Shown here in pieces: positions 8,353 to 17,822 of a stretch of 64,000 nucleotides of DNA. The notes under the pieces are model-generated. The model did no database searches and was not told where the DNA came from. It saw only the letters and a list, made by a program, of their open reading frames with translations. Source of the DNA: Methanolapillus ohkumae (GTDB taxonomy: Archaea; Halobacteriota; Methanosarcinia; Methanosarcinales; Methanosarcinaceae); NCBI RefSeq assembly GCF_032594355.1, contig NZ_CP131061.1:1302001-1366000 (forward strand). The letters run 5' to 3'. Each line of letters opens with the position of its first letter. The first letter of the stretch is position 1. The position numbers and the translations under genes were made by a program.

Positions 8353-8902
8353 GAGATAAGTATATATATCCCTTAAAATATTAGGAGACCGGAATTAAGA
8401 GAAAATAAAATTGCTTTACGATTCTTTTTTGTCTGAAAAATCAAACCTCCGTAAAACATCATTCATCCAATTCCAATACTTTTCAGAAAATGTTGACCCC
8501 CAACAACATTTTCTAAATTTAATATTTAAAAACTGAATTCTTATTCAAAAAAATTACCGATAAGATATTTGATTTTAAAACCAAATTTTTTAAAAAAACA
8601 TAAATGAACAACATCGTCAAAAGGATTTGAGAAACAAGAACCTTCAAATTTTAAAAACAAATTAAATTGATGTCATGCTGAATTTTTATAAAATATTCAA
8701 ACCAATTTATAAAAATTTAAAATTTTTTTGTTTTGTTCGTTCTCATTTTTTATTTTCTTTTTTATTTTCATTTTTATTTTCTTTTTTATTTTCTTTTTTA
8801 TTTTCATTTTCATTTTCATTTTTGTCCGGGCGGCATATGCACGCTTTACAGCATCCGATTTTTAAAGATTTGAAAAAACAATCGATTGGTTTTTAATGTT
8901 CG
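8353..8902. other. AT-rich spacer with one perfect inverted repeat and a TTTTATTTTC repeat
   Basis: Arms AGAAAATGTTG (8485-8495) and CAACATTTTCT (8504-8514) form an 11-bp hairpin with an 8-nt loop. From 8745 to 8822 a (TTTTATTTTC)-like tract repeats; the frame through it encodes only Phe/Leu/Ser low complexity. No gene seen. Confidence 0.6.
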
Positions 8903-9340
8903 TTATAAAAACCGTATTTTAGAATAGCCTTCTTCTTCAAACCACAAACGAACGCCATCAAATCCGGTCAGTTCATACATAAAAATTTCCGTGACCATGA
9001 AAGCAATGTTTTCTTTTCGAACGCAACCGACGAATGCATTCGCGCCTTTTCCAAGACCCGCATGTAAATGAATGACAGGAACATCATTTTCCCAAAAGAG
9101 GTTTCCGACACCGACAATTTCGTGCGCGTCATCGTATCCGACCCACATTTTATTCGGCGGGCGGACATTTTCTTTCGGGCCGACCACCAAATTTCCGGAT
9201 TCCACCGCGCCCAACAGAACAAAGTTTGCCATCCGGACATTTTCAGATACGGCAACCTTCTTGATTGATTCCAAAATATCTTCCCCATGATCCACCCGAA
9301 GGACAAGAACACGGCCGATTTCTCCAACCCGATAATCCAT
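8903..9340 (-). CDS. PPC/PCC (DUF296) domain protein
   Basis: 145 residues spanning essentially a whole PPC domain (the plant and prokaryote conserved domain of AT-hook nuclear proteins, also called DUF296). The family pattern is visible in VLRVDHGEDILESIKKVA, the VLLGAVESG segment, and VIHLHAGLGKG, where the His pair is the conserved, probably metal-contacting site. Archaeal single-domain versions form trimers; their function is unproven, with DNA binding proposed from the plant proteins. GGAG lies 8 nt before the ATG. It is a single gene between the larBC spacer and the Ca2+-type ATPase, both of which are separated from it by more than 150 nt. Confidence 0.82.
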   Translation of the reverse strand: MDYRVGEIGRVLVLRVDHGEDILESIKKVAVSENVRMANFVLLGAVESGNLVVGPKENVRPPNKMWVGYDDAHEIVGVGNLFWENDVPVIHLHAGLGKGANAFVGCVRKENIAFMVTEIFMYELTGFDGVRLWFEEEGYSKIRFL

Positions 9341-9528
9341 ATGAATTCTCCAAAAATTCTATCCAATTGATAATATTTAAAGAAAAGCATCCAATTAAAA
9401 AAATATTCAATAAAAAAATAAAAATCAGAATATAAAAACAATGCATGAGACAGCACCGCAAAAATAGGAGAACATGAAAAATCATTCCTCGAATAGAAAA
9501 ATGATTTTTCAGTTGATTTTATTTCTTA

Positions 9529-12219
9529 TCAGTTGTGTTCATGCCGAAGCCGTGCAATCCATTTCTGAAATTCCACAAACAAAAGCATGAGGATACACAA
9601 AATCAAAACTTCCATCCATTGCTTCATGTCCAAGTCGACCAGCCCGAAAATATCCCGGAGGAACGGAACTAAGACAACAACCAATTGAAGTGCGGCCGAC
9701 CCGAAAAATGCCAACCACAAATACGGATGCTTCTTAGGTTGGATGGAAAAGATGCTGTGCCGCTCCGATTGGAAACCAACGGCGGCAAACAGCTGGACAA
9801 GAGAAAGCGTCAAAAACGCCATCGTAATGCCGGTTTCCGGAGAGACACGGCTGCCGAAATAATAAGCGCCCAGGGTCAAAACGGCTTCCACCAAACCGAC
9901 TGTAAAAATCCGTCCCCATTCCTTTTTGTTGAAAAACGGAACGGTGTGATCACGCGGTTGCCGGTCCATAATATCTTTTTCCGACGGCTCAACCCCAAGC
10001 GCCAATGCCGGAAACGTATCCGTCACCAAGTTGACCCATAAAATATGAATCGGGCTTAAAAGCGTAAAACCAATGACCGTTGCAGAAAGAATCGCGATCA
10101 CTTCCCCCATGTTGGACGACAAAAGGAAACGGACAGTCTTATGAATATTGTCAAAAATACTGCGCCCTTCCTCAACCGCCACCACAATGGTCGCAAAATT
10201 GTCATCCATGAGAACCATATCCGACGCGCTTTTGGAAACATCCGTCCCGGTAATTCCCATGCCGACGCCGATGTCCGCTTTTTTCAGTGCGGGCGCATCG
10301 TTAACACCATCGCCGGTCATCGCGACAATCTTGCCTTTTTTCTGCCAGGCCGTTACAATTCGAACTTTATGCTCCGGCGAAACACGGGCATAAACGCCGA
10401 TTTTCTCAACAGAGTTGTCCAATTCCGCCTCACTCATGGCTTCCAAATCCGCACCGGTAATCGCAATCCGTCCGTCATCCAAAAGACCCAATTCGGTTGC
10501 AATCGCGACGGCTGTTGTTTTATGGTCGCCCGTAATCATCACCGGAATAATTCCCGCTTTGCGGCAAGTCTTGACGGTGTCTTTAACTTCCGGACGTGGC
10601 GGGTCAATCATTCCCACAAGACCACAGAAAACAAGTCCGTTTTCCGTGTTTTCCATGTCTTCCGCATGGATAGAGTCCTCGTCTTTGTACGCAAAAGCCA
10701 AAAGCCGAAGCGCTTTATCGGCCATTTCCTCATTCGCGCTTAAAATGGCGGACTTAAGTTCATCCGTCATCGGAATGACTTGACTGTCCTTGAAAACAAA
10801 ACTTGACCGGCCGGCAATGGATTCCGGCGCGCCTTTGACATAAATTCGAAGTTTGGAATCCGGCTTTGCGGTACCGCTTGAAAAGATTTGGTCGGCCGCA
10901 ACCGCAACTGTTGAGCGTTTCCGATCGGAATCAAACGGAATTTCTCCGGCGCGTTTCCGGCCACGAATTTGTTCCACCGTCCAAAGCTGATGGAAAGTCA
11001 AGAAATTTAAAAGAGCATTTTCAGTCGGATCGCCGATCGGATTTGAATTTTCGTCCAAACGGGAATCGTTGCAATGACCCAAAGCATCCAAAAGCGGAAC
11101 GATTTCCGGAGAACGGACATCTTCGATGTCGCCGAAATTCCAAACCTTTTGAACCGTCATCTTATTTTGTGTGAGCGTTCCGGTTTTGTCGGAACAAATC
11201 ACTTGTGTGGAGCCAAGCGTTTCCACCGCGGGCAGACGCCGGACAAGCGCGCCGCGTTTGGCCATTCGGGACATGCCCAGTGCTAAAACAATGGTCACCA
11301 CGGCCACCAAGCCTTCCGGAATTGCGGCAACCGCCAATGAAACAGCGGTGAGGAAAATATCAATCATGTCGCTTCCGCCCAAGTAGCCGATTACAAAAAC
11401 AAGTGCGGCAATCACAATAACTAAAACAGAAATCGCTTTTGAAATTTGATTGAGCTGCTTTTGAAGCGGGGTGATTTCCTTCACCGTTGACGTCAATTGA
11501 TTTGCAATATGGCCGATTTCCGTTTGCATTCCGGTCGCCACGACGACCCCGCTTCCACGGCCATATGTAACCGCTGTTCCCATAAAAGCCATGTTGACTC
11601 GGTCGCCTAAGGAGGCTGCTTCAACCGCCATGATCTTTTTAGAAACAGGTTGAGATTCTCCGGTCAATGCCGCTTCTTCTATTTTTAAAGAACTCGACGT
11701 CAGAAGGCGAAGGTCCGCCGGAACCGAATCGCCGGCTTCCAAAAGAACAACATCTCCGGCAACCAAATCCGCCGCCGGAATCATTTGAATTGTCCCGCGC
11801 CGTAAAACGCGGGCATTGGGCGCCGCCATTTTTTTCAACGCCTCGATGGAAGATTCCGCTTTTGCTTCCTGAACAGTTCCAAGAACCGCATTTAGAATGA
11901 CCACAATCGAAATAATAATACTGTCAATCGGAAGTTCGTGTTCGGTATAACTCAGAAAAGCCGTGATAATCGCCGCTGCGATGAGAACCCAAATCATTAA
12001 ATTAGCAAATTGAGAAAGAAAAATCGAGAGAAGAGAGCGTTTTTTTCCATCATCCAATAAGTTGGGACCAAGTTCCAAAAGCCGTTTTTGAGCTTCTTCA
12101 TGAGAAAGACCTGTTTCATTCGTATTCAGTTTAGATAAAATTTCCGCTTCCGGAAGAGTATACCAAGGAGGAGCAGTGTCCACCAGTATAGTTTTTTGTT
12201 CCGTCTTTTTTTTATTCAT
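9529..12219 (-). CDS. P-type cation-transporting ATPase, Ca2+ (P2A) type
   Basis: About 896 residues from the ATG at 12219; an upstream GTG at 12231 is in frame, but AGGTG at 12225-12229 is spaced for 12219. Domains in order: N-terminal cation-ATPase domain (PEAEILSKLNTNETGLS), paired membrane helices, actuator loop with LTGESQPV, M4 motif VAAIPEGL, phosphorylation site CSDKTGTLTQNKM near residue 350, nucleotide domain with KGAPE, hinge TGDGVNDAPALKKADIGVGMG, and a C-terminal six-helix cation ATPase domain. PEGL and the overall layout are typical of SERCA/PMR1-like calcium pumps, so Ca2+ (perhaps Mn2+) export is likely; the ion is inferred. Single gene with its own spacers. Confidence 0.92.
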   Translation of the reverse strand: MNKKKTEQKTILVDTAPPWYTLPEAEILSKLNTNETGLSHEEAQKRLLELGPNLLDDGKKRSLLSIFLSQFANLMIWVLIAAAIITAFLSYTEHELPIDSIIISIVVILNAVLGTVQEAKAESSIEALKKMAAPNARVLRRGTIQMIPAADLVAGDVVLLEAGDSVPADLRLLTSSSLKIEEAALTGESQPVSKKIMAVEAASLGDRVNMAFMGTAVTYGRGSGVVVATGMQTEIGHIANQLTSTVKEITPLQKQLNQISKAISVLVIVIAALVFVIGYLGGSDMIDIFLTAVSLAVAAIPEGLVAVVTIVLALGMSRMAKRGALVRRLPAVETLGSTQVICSDKTGTLTQNKMTVQKVWNFGDIEDVRSPEIVPLLDALGHCNDSRLDENSNPIGDPTENALLNFLTFHQLWTVEQIRGRKRAGEIPFDSDRKRSTVAVAADQIFSSGTAKPDSKLRIYVKGAPESIAGRSSFVFKDSQVIPMTDELKSAILSANEEMADKALRLLAFAYKDEDSIHAEDMENTENGLVFCGLVGMIDPPRPEVKDTVKTCRKAGIIPVMITGDHKTTAVAIATELGLLDDGRIAITGADLEAMSEAELDNSVEKIGVYARVSPEHKVRIVTAWQKKGKIVAMTGDGVNDAPALKKADIGVGMGITGTDVSKSASDMVLMDDNFATIVVAVEEGRSIFDNIHKTVRFLLSSNMGEVIAILSATVIGFTLLSPIHILWVNLVTDTFPALALGVEPSEKDIMDRQPRDHTVPFFNKKEWGRIFTVGLVEAVLTLGAYYFGSRVSPETGITMAFLTLSLVQLFAAVGFQSERHSIFSIQPKKHPYLWLAFFGSAALQLVVVLVPFLRDIFGLVDLDMKQWMEVLILCILMLLFVEFQKWIARLRHEHN

Positions 12220-12457
12220 ATAGGATAACACCTGTAATCTTTTGATTTTGGAAAATGAAAAGACATATCCAATAAAACGATGGTAAATATAAATTTATGG
12301 AAAATAATTAATCATTTATAAAGATGGTAAAATTAATTATTAAATGTAAAGACAAAAACTAAAAGAGAATGGAAAAATCAGAAAGATAATAAAACCAATA
12401 AAATCAATAAGAATAAACATAAATTGACATGAATCAATGGAAAAATGACATAATAAT

Positions 12458-12482
12458 AAAACCGGCAAATGCCGGTTTTATA
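12458..12482 (-). terminator. Hairpin terminator of ppdK
   Basis: AAAACCGGCA / TGCCGGTTTT with a 3-4 nt loop, starting 6 nt beyond the ppdK stop codon. Confidence 0.75.
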
Positions 12483-12488
12483 AGAGCC

Positions 12489-15140
12489 TTATTGTTTTTC
12501 TTTTGCAATCGTTGCCTGTGCCGCCACCAGCCGTGCAATCGGAACCCGGTAAGGAGAACAGCTGACATAGTTGAGTCCGATTTCATTGGCAAAAATGATG
12601 GAATTGGGCTCTCCACCGTGTTCGCCGCAAATTCCCATTTTCAGACCCGGTTTTGTCTTTCGTCCCTTGGCGATACCGATTTTCATCAATTCGCCCACGC
12701 CTTCCCGGTCAAGAACGGCAAACGGATCGTTGGCTAAAATATTGTCTTCAATATAAAGCGGTATGAATTTGGCAACGTCATCTCTTGAAAAACCGAATGT
12801 GGTCTGCGTCAAGTCATTGGTTCCAAAGGAGAAGAAATCCGCTTCTTTTGCGATTTGGTCCGCCGTAATGACGGCGCGCGGCAATTCAATCATCGTTCCG
12901 ACACTGTATTCAATCTGAACATGATATTCTTTCATCACTTGACCCGCAACTTCTTGAACGTCTTTTTTAGTCAATTCCAGTTCCCGGACGTGCCCTACCA
13001 GCGGAATCATCAATTCGGGTTTGACAACAATTCCTTCTTTTGCCAATTCACACGCTGCTTCAATAATGGCACGCGTCTGCATATTGTAAATTTCAGGATA
13101 AGTAATTCCAAGGCGACAGCCGCGGTGACCGAGCATCGGATTGAGTTCATGCAAATTAATAACGCGGTTGATGACCGTCATCACTTGGTCGATTTCCTTT
13201 TGCGGCGCGTTTTCCGCCTGAAGTTCTCGAATCTTGTCTTGGAGTTCATAGACTTTGGGGAGGAACTCATGAAGCGGCGGGTCTAAATACCGGATTGTGA
13301 CCGGTTTTCCGCGCATCACTTTAAAGATTTGCTTGAAATCTTCTTTTTGCATCGGAAGAATCTTTTTGAGATGAATTTCACGCTCTTCTTTGGTTTCCGA
13401 CATAATCATCGCGCGAACCGCTAAAATCCGAGCTTCTTCAAAGAACATGTGTTCAGTCCGGCAAAGACCGATTCCCTCTGCCCCAAGGTCCAACGCCTTT
13501 TTGGCATCTTCGGGATTATCAGCATTGGCACGAACGCCAAGCCCGCGGAATTCATCCGCCCATTTCAATAAAACTTCGATTTCCTCACTGATTTCCGGTG
13601 CGATAAGCGGCATTTGTCCCATGATGACACAGCCGGTACTTCCGTCAATCGTGATATAATCCAGCTCTTTAATTTCAAGGCTGCCAATTCTGAAATTTTT
13701 GGCTTCCGGAGAAATCAAAAGGTCACCGCAACCGACGACGCAGGGTTTGCCCATGCCACGCCCGACAACGGCCGCATGTGAGGTCATGCCGCCGCGGACT
13801 GTTAAAACGCCTTCAGAAACATGCATGCCGCCAATGTCTTCCGGAGAGGTTTCCGTCCGAACCAAAATCACACGCTCCCCTTGGCCGACCCAATATTCGG
13901 CGTCTTCCGATGTGAAAACGACTTTTCCGACCGCAGCTCCGGGAGAGGCCGGAAGTCCTTTAGCAACCACTTTTTGCGGCGCTTTGGGATCAATCATCGG
14001 GTGAAGCAATTGGTCAATTTGAGCCGGTGCCAACCGCATGACAGCTGTCTTTTTATCGATAAGCCCTTCATTGACCATGTCGACCGCAATCTTTGTGGCA
14101 GCCGGGGCGGTTCTTTTACCGTTTCGAGTCTGAAGCATGAAAAGTTTGCCGTCCTCAATTGTAAATTCAATATCTTGCATGTCCTTAAAGTGCCGTTCTA
14201 ATTTTTGGCAGATATCAACCAATTGTTTGTAGGCGACCGGAATGCATTTTTCGAGCGTGCTGATTTCAGACGGTGTTCGGATTCCCGCAACAACGTCTTC
14301 GCCTTGCGCATTGATGAGATATTCTCCAAAAAAGCGATTTTCGCCGGTTGATGGATTTCGGGTGAACGCGACACCGGTTCCGGATGTTTCGCCCATGTTT
14401 CCGTAGACCATGGACTGAACATTCACCGCCGTTCCCCAGTTGCGGGGAATGTTGTTGAGTTTGCGGTAAATTTCGGCCCGGGGATTGTTCCAGGAATCAA
14501 AAACCGCATTAATTGCCATGAAAAGTTGTTTGGACGGGTCTTGCGGGAAATCAAATCCTTTTCTTTTGGAAATGATTTTTTTATATTCTTCCACAATCAC
14601 TTTTAAGCTGTCCACCGAAAGATCGGTGTCGGAAGAAACGTGAGTTTTTTCTTTTTGGGATTCCAAAACCCGTTCAAATTCATTAAAATCAATTCCTAAA
14701 ACAACGTCGCCGAACATGGAAATAAAACGGCGGTAACAGTCATACGCAAAGCGCGGATTTTTAGTTTTTTCGGAAAGACCGATAACAGATTCATCATTAA
14801 GACCCAGATTTAAAACCGTGTCCATCATGCCGGGCATGGATACGCGGGCACCCGAGCGGACGGAAACAAGAAGTGGATCCTTTTTGTCACCTAATTTTTT
14901 TCCGGTGGCTTTTTCCAAATTTAAAACCGCTTTTTGGATTTCCGTCAGAATAAGATCCGGATACTCATTTTTTTCAAGATAAATTGTACAGACTTCGGTT
15001 GTGATTGTGAATCCCGGCGGGACCGGAATCCCGAGATTCGCCATTTCCGCAAGGTTTGCGCCCTTGCCGCCAAGAAGGTCTTTCATACTGCTTTTTCCTT
15101 CCGTTTGGCCGGCACCAAATGAGTAGACATATTGTGACAA
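12489..15140 (-). CDS. ppdK: Pyruvate, phosphate dikinase
   Basis: 883 residues, full length. It interconverts pyruvate, ATP and Pi with PEP, AMP and PPi, feeding gluconeogenesis. N-terminal ATP-grasp domain: LLGGKGANLAEMANLGIPVP, SGARVSMPGMMDTVLNLG. Central phosphohistidine domain: GGMTSHAAVVGRGMGKPCV with catalytic His. C-terminal PEP-binding barrel: LGAEGIGLCRTEHMFF, SFGTNDLTQTTFGFSRDD and the catalytic Cys loop MGICGEHGGEP. The start codon is TTG at 15140, placed 8 nt after GGAGGA; no in-frame ATG fits, and the N-terminus (SQYVYSFG) matches the family. A hairpin terminator follows. No regulatory PPDK kinase gene is nearby. Confidence 0.97.
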   Translation of the reverse strand: MSQYVYSFGAGQTEGKSSMKDLLGGKGANLAEMANLGIPVPPGFTITTEVCTIYLEKNEYPDLILTEIQKAVLNLEKATGKKLGDKKDPLLVSVRSGARVSMPGMMDTVLNLGLNDESVIGLSEKTKNPRFAYDCYRRFISMFGDVVLGIDFNEFERVLESQKEKTHVSSDTDLSVDSLKVIVEEYKKIISKRKGFDFPQDPSKQLFMAINAVFDSWNNPRAEIYRKLNNIPRNWGTAVNVQSMVYGNMGETSGTGVAFTRNPSTGENRFFGEYLINAQGEDVVAGIRTPSEISTLEKCIPVAYKQLVDICQKLERHFKDMQDIEFTIEDGKLFMLQTRNGKRTAPAATKIAVDMVNEGLIDKKTAVMRLAPAQIDQLLHPMIDPKAPQKVVAKGLPASPGAAVGKVVFTSEDAEYWVGQGERVILVRTETSPEDIGGMHVSEGVLTVRGGMTSHAAVVGRGMGKPCVVGCGDLLISPEAKNFRIGSLEIKELDYITIDGSTGCVIMGQMPLIAPEISEEIEVLLKWADEFRGLGVRANADNPEDAKKALDLGAEGIGLCRTEHMFFEEARILAVRAMIMSETKEEREIHLKKILPMQKEDFKQIFKVMRGKPVTIRYLDPPLHEFLPKVYELQDKIRELQAENAPQKEIDQVMTVINRVINLHELNPMLGHRGCRLGITYPEIYNMQTRAIIEAACELAKEGIVVKPELMIPLVGHVRELELTKKDVQEVAGQVMKEYHVQIEYSVGTMIELPRAVITADQIAKEADFFSFGTNDLTQTTFGFSRDDVAKFIPLYIEDNILANDPFAVLDREGVGELMKIGIAKGRKTKPGLKMGICGEHGGEPNSIIFANEIGLNYVSCSPYRVPIARLVAAQATIAKEKQ

Positions 15141-15340
15141 AATTATCCTCCGATTAGACCGATTGGTTTTTTCTTTTAATTAATTTTATTTTTCAACGTT
15201 TTAGAGAAGATTAAAAGATTAAAAGATTAGAACAAATTAATGTCATTTTAAATTTTTGATTAATAAAAATAACGATGAAACGGAAAAATATTAATGAAAA
15301 TATAAATTGAAAATAAATTTACTTGAAAAAAACATAATTT
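15141..15340. other. AT-rich upstream region of ppdK
   Basis: No gene seen. TATA-like AT runs lie about 30-80 nt upstream of the ppdK start but cannot be ranked. Confidence 0.35.
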
Positions 15341-15349
15341 TTTGAAAAA

Positions 15350-15520
15350 CTGGATTTAGAATATAATTTGAAATTAGATTTGAGACTATTGGAATATAAT
15401 TTGAGATTAGATTTGAAATTAGATTTGAGATTATTGGAATATAATTTGAAATTAGATTTGAGACTATTGGAATATAATTTGAGATTAGATTTGAGATTAG
15501 ATTTGAAATTAAATTTTGAA
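15350..15520. repeat. Tandem repeat, AATATAATTTGA/AATTAGATTTGA units
   Basis: Repeated blocks of TTGGAATATAATTTGA and GATTAGATTTGAAATTA in higher-order arrangement, about 170 bp. A frame through it encodes only Ser/Leu/Lys/Asn repeats and is not considered a gene. Confidence 0.8.
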
Positions 15521-16002
15521 AAATAAGAAGATGAATTTAAAACCATGGGGAAAACGGGATTCTCATATATTAAAAATTCCCATACCGGCCGCAAAATTTA
15601 TTCAAACTGTCTGTGATTTGGAATTTTCGAAAAAGAGAAAAATAAAAAGGTTTTCTGAAAAAAAAAAGAATTTGACCTGAAAAAAAAGAGATTTACCTGA
15701 AAAATTTATTGGGATAAAATCCAGGGGTTTTCTTTTTAAAAATAAAACACCATCCAAAGAGATTTTTTCAGGATTTATCGGGTGTGTTTTTTAAAAAATG
15801 TTTATTAATCTTTTCGATATATTTATATACCAAATATAGTGATATATGTCTATTTATCTATTTTGAGAGAAAAAGAATAAGAGACAAAATAAAAAATGCA
15901 AAAAAGCGTATCTAAAAGATTTCCGAAATCAAAACCATGAAACGGATATTATTTTACAGATAATCTCACAGCATTTTAATATAAATAGATTTTGAGGATT
16001 TC
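15521..16002. other. AT-rich upstream region of gar1-TFB
   Basis: No gene or RNA fold recognised. A candidate box A (TTTATATA) lies at about 15825-15833, about 170 nt before gar1. Confidence 0.35.
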
Positions 16003-16257
16003 ATGAAACGGCTCGGAACTGTTACGCATTTACACGGTCAATCTTGTTTTGTTGTAAAATATGATTCCGCCGATTCAAAAACACCTCTCGACGGAATGAT
16101 GAACGCGCCGGTTATTGACAAAAGTGTCCGCCCGGTCGGAAAAGTCGTAACCATATTCGGGTCTGAAAAGCATCCTTATTTTCTGATTCGCGCATATCGG
16201 GAACTCAACGCATCCCAACTCAAAGGTTTGGTGAAAGAAAAAGTCTATATCAAATGA
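16003..16257 (+). CDS. gar1: H/ACA ribonucleoprotein subunit Gar1
   Basis: 84 residues, the size of the archaeal Gar1 core without the eukaryotic RGG tails. The beta-barrel pattern is visible in LGTVTHLHGQSCFVVKY, NAPVIDKSVRPVGKVVTIFG and PYFLIRAYRE. Gar1 binds the catalytic subunit Cbf5 and speeds substrate turnover in guide-RNA-directed pseudouridylation. GAGGATTTC lies before the ATG. A TFB gene follows 167 nt downstream, a gene order that is widespread in euryarchaea and supports the call. It may connect functionally with the H/ACA-like RNA proposed at 41030-41215. Confidence 0.93.
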   Translation: MKRLGTVTHLHGQSCFVVKYDSADSKTPLDGMMNAPVIDKSVRPVGKVVTIFGSEKHPYFLIRAYRELNASQLKGLVKEKVYIK

Positions 16258-16424
16258 TTTTTCAAAATTCATTATTTTGTCGTTATTAATTCATGTGAAG
16301 TATTCATTGTTATTCATTTCATTTAATATTCATTTTAGTGCTATTCATTTTCAGTATTCATTCAATTATTCATTAAAATAAATTTTTCAGCTTACTCAAT
16401 ATTAATATTCAACTTGGTGATGAA

Positions 16425-17432
16425 ATGGTAGAAATTGAAAGAGTCCGGTATTCGGACACAATCAACCGTGATAAGATTAAAGAGATGATCCGGTCCAAAA
16501 AAGAAAAAGAGGTTACGAAGGACACGGAAATTTATTGTTGTCCGGAATGCAACAGCCAAAACCTGGTTCATGATTACGAACGTGCCGAATTGGTTTGCGG
16601 CGACTGCGGTTTGGTCGTTGACGCGGACTTCGTGGACGAAGGACCGGAATGGCGTGCCTTTGACCATGACCAACGCATGAAACGCTCACGTGTCGGCGCT
16701 CCGATGACATACACGATTCATGACAAAGGTCTCTCCACCATGATTGACTGGAGAAACCGGGACTCTTACGGAAAATCCATTTCTTCCAAAAACCGCGCCC
16801 AACTCTATCGTTTGAGAAAATGGCAGAGACGCATCCGTGTCAGCAATGCGACGGAGCGAAACTTGGCGTTTGCGCTTTCGGAACTCGATAGAATGGCATC
16901 TGCCCTCGGTCTTCCAAGAACCGTCCGGGAAACCGCGTCAGTCGTTTACAGAAAAGCGGTGGACAAAAATTTAATCCGCGGCAGAAGTATTGAAGGGGTG
17001 GCTGCCGCCGCTCTTTATGCCGCATGCCGCCAATGCAGCGTTCCCAGAACTTTGGATGAAGTCGAAGAAGTGTCCAGAGTCAGCCGAAAGGAAATCGGAC
17101 GCACCTATCGGTTTATTTCTCGGGAATTGTCGCTTAAATTAATGCCGACATCGCCGATTGATTATGTTCCAAGATTCTGTTCGGGTCTTAATTTAAAAGG
17201 CGAAGTGCAAGCCAAAAGTGTTGAAATTTTAAGGCAGGCATCTGAAAAAGAGCTCACCAGCGGACGAGGTCCGACCGGTGTGGCAGCGGCCGCCATCTAT
17301 ATCGCGTCCATCCTTTGCGGCGAACGCCGGACACAGCGGGAAGTCGCGGATGTGGCAGGCGTTACGGAAGTGACGATTCGAAACCGTTACAAAGAACTCG
17401 CGGAAGAACTCGATATTGAAATTATTTTGTAA
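16425..17432 (+). CDS. tfb: Transcription initiation factor IIB (TFB)
   Basis: 335 residues. An N-terminal zinc ribbon (CPECNSQNLVHDYERAE, then CGDCG) is followed by the B-reader region (DEGPEWRAFD) and two cyclin-like repeats, the first around residues 135-225 (LDRMASALGLPRTVRETASVVY; GRSIEGVAAAALYAACRQ) and the second around 235-320 (GRGPTGVAAAAIYIASILCG; TEVTIRNRYKELAEEL). It bridges TBP-bound promoter DNA and RNA polymerase and reads the BRE. GGTGATG precedes the ATG. It is probably co-transcribed with gar1 and ends in a perfect hairpin terminator. Whether it is the only TFB of the genome cannot be told here. Confidence 0.98.
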   Translation: MVEIERVRYSDTINRDKIKEMIRSKKEKEVTKDTEIYCCPECNSQNLVHDYERAELVCGDCGLVVDADFVDEGPEWRAFDHDQRMKRSRVGAPMTYTIHDKGLSTMIDWRNRDSYGKSISSKNRAQLYRLRKWQRRIRVSNATERNLAFALSELDRMASALGLPRTVRETASVVYRKAVDKNLIRGRSIEGVAAAALYAACRQCSVPRTLDEVEEVSRVSRKEIGRTYRFISRELSLKLMPTSPIDYVPRFCSGLNLKGEVQAKSVEILRQASEKELTSGRGPTGVAAAAIYIASILCGERRTQREVADVAGVTEVTIRNRYKELAEELDIEIIL

Positions 17433-17473
17433 AAAATACCGCAATTTCAAGTATTTCAAACATAAAATGTAAA

Positions 17474-17505
17474 GGCAATTCTTCGCCCGAAGAATTGCTT
17501 TTTTT
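17474..17505 (+). terminator. Hairpin terminator of TFB
   Basis: GGCAATTCTTCG / CGAAGAATTGCT around a 3-nt loop, followed by seven T, 40 nt after the TFB stop. Confidence 0.85.
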
Positions 17506-17555
17506 ATATTTTTCGATTACTTCTTTTTCAATTACTTCTTTTTCGATTTGTTTTG

Positions 17556-17592
17556 TGATGCCGCCGCGCGCGTTATGGCAACACATTTTTTG
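17556..17592 (+). repeat. Dispersed GC-rich intergenic motif, copy 3
   Basis: GATGCCGCCGCGCGCGTTAT followed by GGCAACACATTTTTT; the most complete copy in the window. Confidence 0.65.
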
Positions 17593-17682
17593 AATCATTT
17601 TACAAAAACCGCCGGTCTGTTTTTTAAATTGTACAGTTTTAGGACTGCTGCATCTGCTTTTTGCAAAAAATAAATAAAAAAA

Positions 17683-17704
17683 GGCAGGCACATTCATGCC
17701 TGCC
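17683..17704 (-). terminator. Hairpin terminator of cydAB
   Basis: GGCAGGC / GCCTGCC with an 8-nt loop; on the minus strand it is followed by a run of seven T. It lies 120 nt beyond the cydB stop. Confidence 0.7.
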
Positions 17705-17822
17705 CTTCGTTTTGGAGGATTGGGGGTCTGTTTTTATTGACCATAAATGTTTTTAAATTAATTTTGCTAACTTTTTTTGAGTTAATTTACCGTGTTTTAT
17801 TGGGTTTTCTGTTTTTGTCTTT

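Noticed and set aside
8675..8896. Phe/Leu-rich small membrane protein
   Set aside because: The hydrophobic part is a translation of a TTTTATTTTC repeat; coding signals are absent.
15319..15594. Ser/Leu/Lys/Asn-rich protein on the minus strand
   Set aside because: It lies entirely in a tandem repeat and has no domain or ribosome site.
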